DNA from: Alphaproteobacteria bacterium
Lineage (GTDB): Bacteria > Pseudomonadota > Alphaproteobacteria > Micropepsales > Micropepsaceae
DNA: 19,565 bases
Reading direction: 5' to 3'
NCBI GenBank assembly: GCA_017307315.1
Contig: JAFKFF010000094.1
Location: 1 to 19,565 of the forward strand
Part shown: positions 15,474 to 19,565 of the stretch, one piece after another
Position numbering within the stretch: the stretch's first letter is position 1
Layout of the letters: each line of letters starts with the position of its first letter
Notes under the pieces: model-generated
What the model was told of the DNA's origin: nothing
Databases searched by the model: none
Seen by the model: the letters and a program-made list of their open reading frames with translations, nothing else
Made by a program: the position numbers and the translations under genes

Positions 15474-16299
15474 CGGCCTGCCGCCTCTGCGCGATGTGAT
15501 CGCCGCGCACGATCTGGCCGCGCGCAAGTCGCTGGGCCAGAATTTCCTCCTCGACCTCAATCTCACGCGCAAGATCGCGCGGGCGGCGGGCGCCGGGGAC
15601 GGCGGCACATTTTATGAAGTGGGCCCAGGCCCCGGCGGGCTCACCCGTGCGCTGCTCAGCGAGGGTGCGGACAAGGTGGTGGCGGTGGAGCGCGATCCCC
15701 GCTGCCTGCCGGCCCTGGAGGCGATCGCCAAAGCCTATCCCGGGCGCCTGGAGATCATGGAGGCCGATGCCCTGGATTTTGACGAGCGCGCGATCCTGCC
15801 GCCCGGCACGCATGTTGCCGCCAACCTGCCCTACAATGTGGGCACGGCGCTTCTGATCAAATGGCTGTCGGGCGCGAGTTGGCCGCCTTTCTGGGCCGGC
15901 CTGACCTTGATGTTTCAGCGTGAAGTCGCCGAGCGCATCACCGCCAAGCCGGGCAGCGCGCATTATGGGCGCCTGTCCGTCCTGGCGGCGTGGCGGACCA
16001 AAGCGAAAATCCTGTTCGACGTGAACCGCAGCGCCTTCGTGCCGCCGCCATCGGTGACATCGTCCATCGTCCGGCTGGACCCATTGCCCGCGCCGGTGGC
16101 AGAGGCCGATATCCGGAAACTGGAGACCGTCACCGCAACCGCGTTCGGTCAGCGCCGCAAGATGCTGCGCCAGAGCCTCAAGCCCTTGGGCGGCGAAGAC
16201 CTTCTGGAAAAGGCCGGCATCGATCCCACCGCGCGGCCGGAGCAACTCACGGTTGCCCAGTTCGCCGCCCTCGCCCGCGCGCTGGGTTCAGATAGTTAG
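15466..16299 (+). CDS. rsmA: 16S rRNA (adenine1518-N6/adenine1519-N6)-dimethyltransferase
   Basis: RsmA (KsgA) dimethylates two adjacent adenines in the 3' terminal hairpin of 16S rRNA during small-subunit maturation. The 277-residue protein shows [10 protein letters not shown] (21-30), the SAM-binding [10 protein letters not shown] (51-60), the acidic end of the second strand in AVERD (73-77) and the catalytic NLPY (120-123). Two ATGs are possible, 15448 and 15466. The second is preferred because the protein then starts close to [12 protein letters not shown], as relatives do; the first would overlap pdxA by 26 bp. The TAG stop shares bases with the TAA of the convergent gene (TTAG, 16296-16299). 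Confidence 0.95.
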   Translation: MPDGLPPLRDVIAAHDLAARKSLGQNFLLDLNLTRKIARAAGAGDGGTFYEVGPGPGGLTRALLSEGADKVVAVERDPRCLPALEAIAKAYPGRLEIMEADALDFDERAILPPGTHVAANLPYNVGTALLIKWLSGASWPPFWAGLTLMFQREVAERITAKPGSAHYGRLSVLAAWRTKAKILFDVNRSAFVPPPSVTSSIVRLDPLPAPVAEADIRKLETVTATAFGQRRKMLRQSLKPLGGEDLLEKAGIDPTARPEQLTVAQFAALARALGSDS

Positions 16300-16706
16300 C
16301 GCTCCGGCTGCGCCATCAGCAGGTTGCGCAACGGCGCCATCGGTCCGAGCGGGACATAGCTGAATTTGCGCACGCCCGCTTCGCTCATCGGCAGCTTGTC
16401 GAGCAGGGCCTTGGCCTCGGCTTCGGTGGCGACATTCATCAGGAACACCGTCCCTTTGCCGTCCCCGCGCAGATACCACTGATCCACCTTGCCGGTGAGG
16501 TAGAGATTGACCGTTGCCCGGACCTCCTTGCCGCGAAGCTCCGCCGACAAGGGCGCCCCGGTGACCTCGCCGATGGCAAGAATCTTCACCGTGGGAACCC
16601 GCGGCGCGGCCGCGGGCGGGGTTTGGGCCATGGCTGGCACGGCCAGGCCGAAAACAAGAATGGCGGGTGCGAAAACCCTGGAAAAATAAGGCATTATGCG
16701 GTGCAT
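16296..16706 (-). CDS. Secreted small protein, muconolactone-isomerase/YciI-like fold suspected
   Basis: The 136-residue product begins with a clear signal peptide ([10 protein letters not shown], then a hydrophobic core ending in AMA at 25-27). The mature part has an Ala/Pro stretch and then a domain of about 95 residues. Its second half ([19 protein letters not shown], then [15 protein letters not shown] and FSYVPLGP) recalls the muconolactone isomerase and YciI-like ferredoxin folds, where a short helix follows a strand and ends in a Leu-Pro turn. This is a pattern resemblance only, and an enzymatic role is not claimed. The ATG at 16706 has GGAG five bases upstream. The gene is divergent from a TetR regulator across a 67-bp AT-rich gap with a strong palindrome, so it is probably that regulator's target. 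Confidence 0.75.
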   Translation of the reverse strand: MHRIMPYFSRVFAPAILVFGLAVPAMAQTPPAAAPRVPTVKILAIGEVTGAPLSAELRGKEVRATVNLYLTGKVDQWYLRGDGKGTVFLMNVATEAEAKALLDKLPMSEAGVRKFSYVPLGPMAPLRNLLMAQPER

Positions 16707-16730
16707 TGGATTCTCCAAAAAGGAATTTAT

Positions 16731-16752
16731 TAAAGATACATATGTAGCTTTA
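16731..16752. promoter_or_regulatory. 22-bp inverted repeat, probable TetR operator
   Basis: The left half TAAAG-A-TACAT is followed directly by the right half ATGTA-G-CTTTA. Ten of eleven base pairs are complementary, with one mismatch (16736 against 16747). It is in the AT-rich gap between the divergent starts at 16706 and 16774, about 22-25 bp from each. The size, symmetry and place are typical of operators bound by a TetR-family dimer that controls itself and its neighbour. The repeat is seen in the sequence; binding is inferred. Confidence 0.7.
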
Positions 16753-16773
16753 GTAGAAAGCCGGACCAAGTCA

Positions 16774-17379
16774 ATGCCGCTTCCAGCCAAAAAACCCGCC
16801 AAACGCCCCGGCGGCCGTGCCGCCCTGGTGTCGTCGCGGATTTTCGATGCGGCACTCCTGCTTCTGGTGGAAAAGGGATTCGCGGCTTTTTCGCTGTCCG
16901 ATCTGGCGGAACGGGCCCAGGTGACGCGCTCGACGCTCTACCGCCGCTGGCCCACGAAATCCGCACTCGTCCTGGACGCCATTGCCGCGCGCATCAACCA
17001 GCAGGTCCTTCTGGCGGATACCGGCAGCTTTGCCGGCGATTTCGCAATCGCCCTGAAGAGCTTGGCGCTCTTTCTCAATTCGCCTGTCGGACGCGCCGCG
17101 ATCAGCGCGGGTTTGGAGATCGACCGCGGCGAAACGGTCGTCGCGCAATGGAAGGCGTTGGGCGACGCGCGGCTTGCGGCCATCCGCGCCATCTTCGAGC
17201 GCGCCATGGCAAGGGGAGAGTTTCCCGCCAATGGCGACTGGGAAGCTTTCCTCGCCGCCGCGGCGGGCGCGATGTATTTCCGCATCATCGTGACATCGCG
17301 CGATCCCGACGCGGCCTGGATCGAGAGAGTCTTGACGTTGCTGCTTCCTATCGCGTCAGCTGGCCGACGAACGCCGTGA
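16774..17379 (+). CDS. TetR/AcrR-family transcriptional regulator
   Basis: The 201-residue product has a basic N-terminal tail (KKPAKRPGGR), a helix-turn-helix domain (about 17-65, with FSLSDLAERAQVTRSTLYRRWPTK) and a C-terminal, mostly helical ligand and dimer domain (about 70-195) ending in a TetR_C-like arrangement. The ATG at 16774 is chosen because the upstream in-frame extension would run across the palindrome. No good ribosome site precedes it. It is divergent from the secreted protein gene and probably represses both. The ligand cannot be told. Its 3' end overlaps gmk, which reads the other way, by 32 bp. Confidence 0.88.
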   Translation: MPLPAKKPAKRPGGRAALVSSRIFDAALLLLVEKGFAAFSLSDLAERAQVTRSTLYRRWPTKSALVLDAIAARINQQVLLADTGSFAGDFAIALKSLALFLNSPVGRAAISAGLEIDRGETVVAQWKALGDARLAAIRAIFERAMARGEFPANGDWEAFLAAAAGAMYFRIIVTSRDPDAAWIERVLTLLLPIASAGRRTP

Positions 17380-17977
17380 TGCCGGTCTGGCGCCCGCGCT
17401 TCATGCGTTCCGCCGCCAGGATGATTTTGATCTTGGCCAGGGTCGCGTCGAGATCGTCGTTGATCACGACATAGTCATATTCCGCCCAATGGCTGATCTC
17501 GTTGTTGGCGCGCGCCATCCGCGCCGCCACCACATCGTCGGAATCCTGCGCCCGCGCGCGCAGGCGCCGCTCCAGTTCGGCATGGCTGGGCGGCAGCACG
17601 AAGATGCTGACCAGATCGTCGCCGGCCTGCTGGCGAAGCTGCTGCGTGCCTTGCCAGTCGATATCGAACAGGACGTCCTGTCCCTTCGCCAGCGCCAGCG
17701 TCACCGGCTCCTTCGGCGTCCCGTAATGGTTTCCAAACACCAGCGCATGTTCCAGGAAGGCATTGGCTTGCACCATGCCGGTGAAACTGTCCGGCGAAAC
17801 AAAGAAATAGTCCCGTCCCTCCACTTCGCCCTGGCGGGGACGGCGCGTGGTGGCGGACACGCTCATGGCGACGGCCGCGTCGCTTTCCAGCAGCCGCCGC
17901 GACAAAGTGGTCTTGCCCGCGCCCGACGGCGAGGACAGGACCAGCATCAATCCCCGGCGCTGCATGTCATTCGACAT
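17348..17977 (-). CDS. gmk: Guanylate kinase
   Basis: The 209-residue enzyme phosphorylates GMP to GDP with ATP. The P-loop is SSPSGAGKTT (15-24), and the GMP-binding region follows with SATTRRPRQGEVEGRDYFFV (41-60). The sequence FLEHALVFGNHYGTP and DVLFDIDWQGTQQLR complete the family pattern. The ATG at 17977 overlaps the end of yicC by 11 bp; a second ATG at 17965 would give a protein shorter by four residues with no overlap, and either could be used. yicC-gmk adjacency is common. The 3' end runs 32 bp into the convergent tetR gene. Confidence 0.97.
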   Translation of the reverse strand: MSNDMQRRGLMLVLSSPSGAGKTTLSRRLLESDAAVAMSVSATTRRPRQGEVEGRDYFFVSPDSFTGMVQANAFLEHALVFGNHYGTPKEPVTLALAKGQDVLFDIDWQGTQQLRQQAGDDLVSIFVLPPSHAELERRLRARAQDSDDVVAARMARANNEISHWAEYDYVVINDDLDATLAKIKIILAAERMKRGRQTGITAFVGQLTR

Positions 17978-18854
17978 TCTGGGCCTGCTCGCGGAACTGG
18001 TCGATCACCGCCTTGAGCGCCAGACCCACCCGGGTGAGCGCGATGTCGGCGGATTTCGAGCACAAAGTATTGGCTTCGCGGTTGAATTCCTGGGACAGGA
18101 AATCCAGCTTGCGGCCCACCGCCGCGCCACTCTTGAGCAAAGCGCGGGCATCCTGAACATGGGCCTTGAGCCGGTCGAGTTCTTCGCGCACATCCGCGCG
18201 CGTGGCCAGAAGCGCGACTTCCTGCGCCAGCCGGTCTTCCGGCAGGCCGGCGCCCGTAAGCAGATCCTGGATCTGACTTGTCAGGCGGTGGCGAAGCGCT
18301 TCGGGCTGAACCGCGGCCAGTGTTTCGGCCTCCGCCACCAGGCGGGCGATCTCGTCCACCTGGGCCGACAGCAGCAGCGCAAGCTTGGCCCCCTCGCCGG
18401 ACCGCGCCCGCATCAGGGCATCGAAGGCCAGCGCCAGGCTGCGCAGGATTTCCGCGTCGCGATGGGCGCGCGCCACCGGATCGAGCGCCGCCAACTCTTC
18501 CTGCACGATCACGCCTTTCAGCGCCAGGATGCCATCGATGCGGGCCGGAGCCAGACCCGTATCGGCCGCGAGCTCGCGCGCCAGCTTGACCGCGCTGGCC
18601 AGCGCCACGGGGTCTACCGTCAGCCCGCGCATCCCCGGATCGCTCTCTACTGTCAGGGAGACTTGCAGATTGCCGCGCCGGAATCGTTCCGTCGCCATTG
18701 TCCGCGCCGGCTGGTCGAGGGATTCGAATCCCGGCGGCGTGCGCAACCGAAGATCGAGGCTGCGGCCATTGACGCTCTTGGCTTCCCAGCGCCAGCGCAG
18801 CCCCTCATGGCTGCCGGCGCTTTCGGCAAAGCCGGTCATGCTGACGATGCTCAT
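17967..18854 (-). CDS. yicC: YicC/YloC-family endoribonuclease
   Basis: The 295-residue product starts with the family hallmark MTGFA (6-10) and WEAKSVNGRSLDLRLR (23-38), and ends with the conserved DUF1732 region (about 210-295, with REANTLCSKSADI). Family members in E. coli and Bacillus have been described as RNA-degrading enzymes; the role here is inferred. The ATG at 18854 has GGAG eight bases upstream. It lies between mltG, 48 bp upstream, and gmk, which it overlaps, as in many Alphaproteobacteria. Confidence 0.93.
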   Translation of the reverse strand: MSIVSMTGFAESAGSHEGLRWRWEAKSVNGRSLDLRLRTPPGFESLDQPARTMATERFRRGNLQVSLTVESDPGMRGLTVDPVALASAVKLARELAADTGLAPARIDGILALKGVIVQEELAALDPVARAHRDAEILRSLALAFDALMRARSGEGAKLALLLSAQVDEIARLVAEAETLAAVQPEALRHRLTSQIQDLLTGAGLPEDRLAQEVALLATRADVREELDRLKAHVQDARALLKSGAAVGRKLDFLSQEFNREANTLCSKSADIALTRVGLALKAVIDQFREQAQNVE

Positions 18855-18902
18855 GCGGTGAACTCCGGAATCGCCGAAATCTAAACACGGCTCGCGCGCC
18901 TG

Positions 18903-19565
18903 TCACCTCGCGCGGTGCTTGCGGACCTTCGCGGCGGGCTTGGGCTTTGCGGGTTTTGCGGTCTCGACGGCCGGAAGGCCCTGCCGCGCCCGTTCCACTT
19001 TGCGCCATGCCGCGACATTGCGCTCATGCTCGGCCATGCTGGCCGAGAAGACATGGCCGCCTTTTCCATTGGCGACGAAATAAAGATCCCGGCTTGCCGC
19101 CGGCTTGAGCACGGCGGCGATGGCATCCTTGCCCGGATTGCAGATCGGCCCGGGCGGCAGGCCGGCAATGGCATAAGTGTTGTAGGGCGTGTCCGCCGCG
19201 ATTTCGCTTTCGTGGATGCCGCGGCCCAAGGGATAACCCTTGGTGATCCCGTAGATGATGGTGGGATCGGATTGCAGCTTCATGCCGGCCTTGAGCCGGT
19301 TGATGAACACCGCGGCGATATGGCGGCGCTCTTCGGGAAGCGCCGTCTCCTTTTCCACGATCGAGGCCAGGATCACCGCCTGCTCCGGCGTCCGAAGCGG
19401 AAGATCCGGATCCCGGTTCTTCCATTGCGCGTCCAGGAATGTCCGGGCGGCGCTTTCCATGCGCCCGATCATTTCGCTCCGGCTGGTGCCGCGGGTGAAA
19501 AGATAGGTTTCCGGCAGGAGCGATCCTTCCGCCGGCACCGGACCGGGATCGCCGGCGAGGACCGG
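18903..19565 (-). CDS. mltG: Endolytic murein transglycosylase MltG, C-terminal part
   Basis: The frame is open to the window edge, so 220 C-terminal residues are visible and the N terminus with its membrane anchor is missing. The YceG-like catalytic domain is recognised from EGSLLPETYLF, then ILASIVEKET with the catalytic Glu of the family in SIVEKE, then LQSDPTIIYG, and YNTYAIAGLPPGPICNPG further on. MltG cuts nascent glycan strands near the inner membrane and so sets where they end. The last 30 residues (PAKPKPAAKVRKHRAR) form a basic Pro/Ala/Lys tail. It precedes yicC and gmk on the same strand with a 48-bp gap, probably one operon. Confidence 0.94.
   Translation of the reverse strand, partial: PVLAGDPGPVPAEGSLLPETYLFTRGTSRSEMIGRMESAARTFLDAQWKNRDPDLPLRTPEQAVILASIVEKETALPEERRHIAAVFINRLKAGMKLQSDPTIIYGITKGYPLGRGIHESEIAADTPYNTYAIAGLPPGPICNPGKDAIAAVLKPAASRDLYFVANGKGGHVFSASMAEHERNVAAWRKVERARQGLPAVETAKPAKPKPAAKVRKHRAR

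Overview
This GC-rich window carries core housekeeping and cell-envelope genes in an order typical of Alphaproteobacteria. The diagnostic neighbours are purM-purN, ndk next to an ABC-F gene, pepA-holC divergent from lptF-lptG-lptD-surA-pdxA-rsmA, and mltG-yicC-gmk. I cannot name a genus from sequence alone. There are no rRNA or tRNA genes, CRISPR arrays, insertion sequences or phage genes. Coding density is very high: no gap between genes exceeds 130 bp and many genes overlap by 4 bp.

Layout. (1) 1-696: the end of purM, coupled to purN (purine synthesis). (2) 693-2342, minus strand: ndk, then a strong hairpin terminator, then an RDH-like short-chain dehydrogenase coupled to a small diverged GIY-YIG protein. 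(3) 2462-5406, plus strand: a YheS-type ABC-F ATPase, then a solitary lpxD (lipid A synthesis). (4) 5434-8190, minus strand: pepA - holC - a TPR membrane protein of unknown function. (5) 8300-16299, plus strand: lptF, lptG and lptD joined by ATGA overlaps, then surA, pdxA and rsmA. This run links the inner-membrane LPS exporter, its outer-membrane translocon and a periplasmic chaperone that helps outer-membrane proteins fold. (6) 16296-17379: a secreted protein with a muconolactone-isomerase/YciI-like look, divergent from a TetR-family regulator, with a 22-bp inverted repeat exactly between them. (7) 17348-19565, minus strand: mltG (cut by the window edge) - yicC - gmk.

Envelope biogenesis is the dominant theme: LpxD makes lipid A, LptF/G/D export LPS, SurA helps fold outer-membrane proteins and MltG trims nascent peptidoglycan. 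I see no convincing new multi-gene system. The parts most worth a second look are small-scale: the TetR operator and its secreted target, a terminator hairpin whose 3' arm contains the only visible ribosome binding site of the next gene, a probable leaderless mRNA for the ABC-F gene, the diverged GIY-YIG protein, and a SurA whose second parvulin domain is missing or degenerate.
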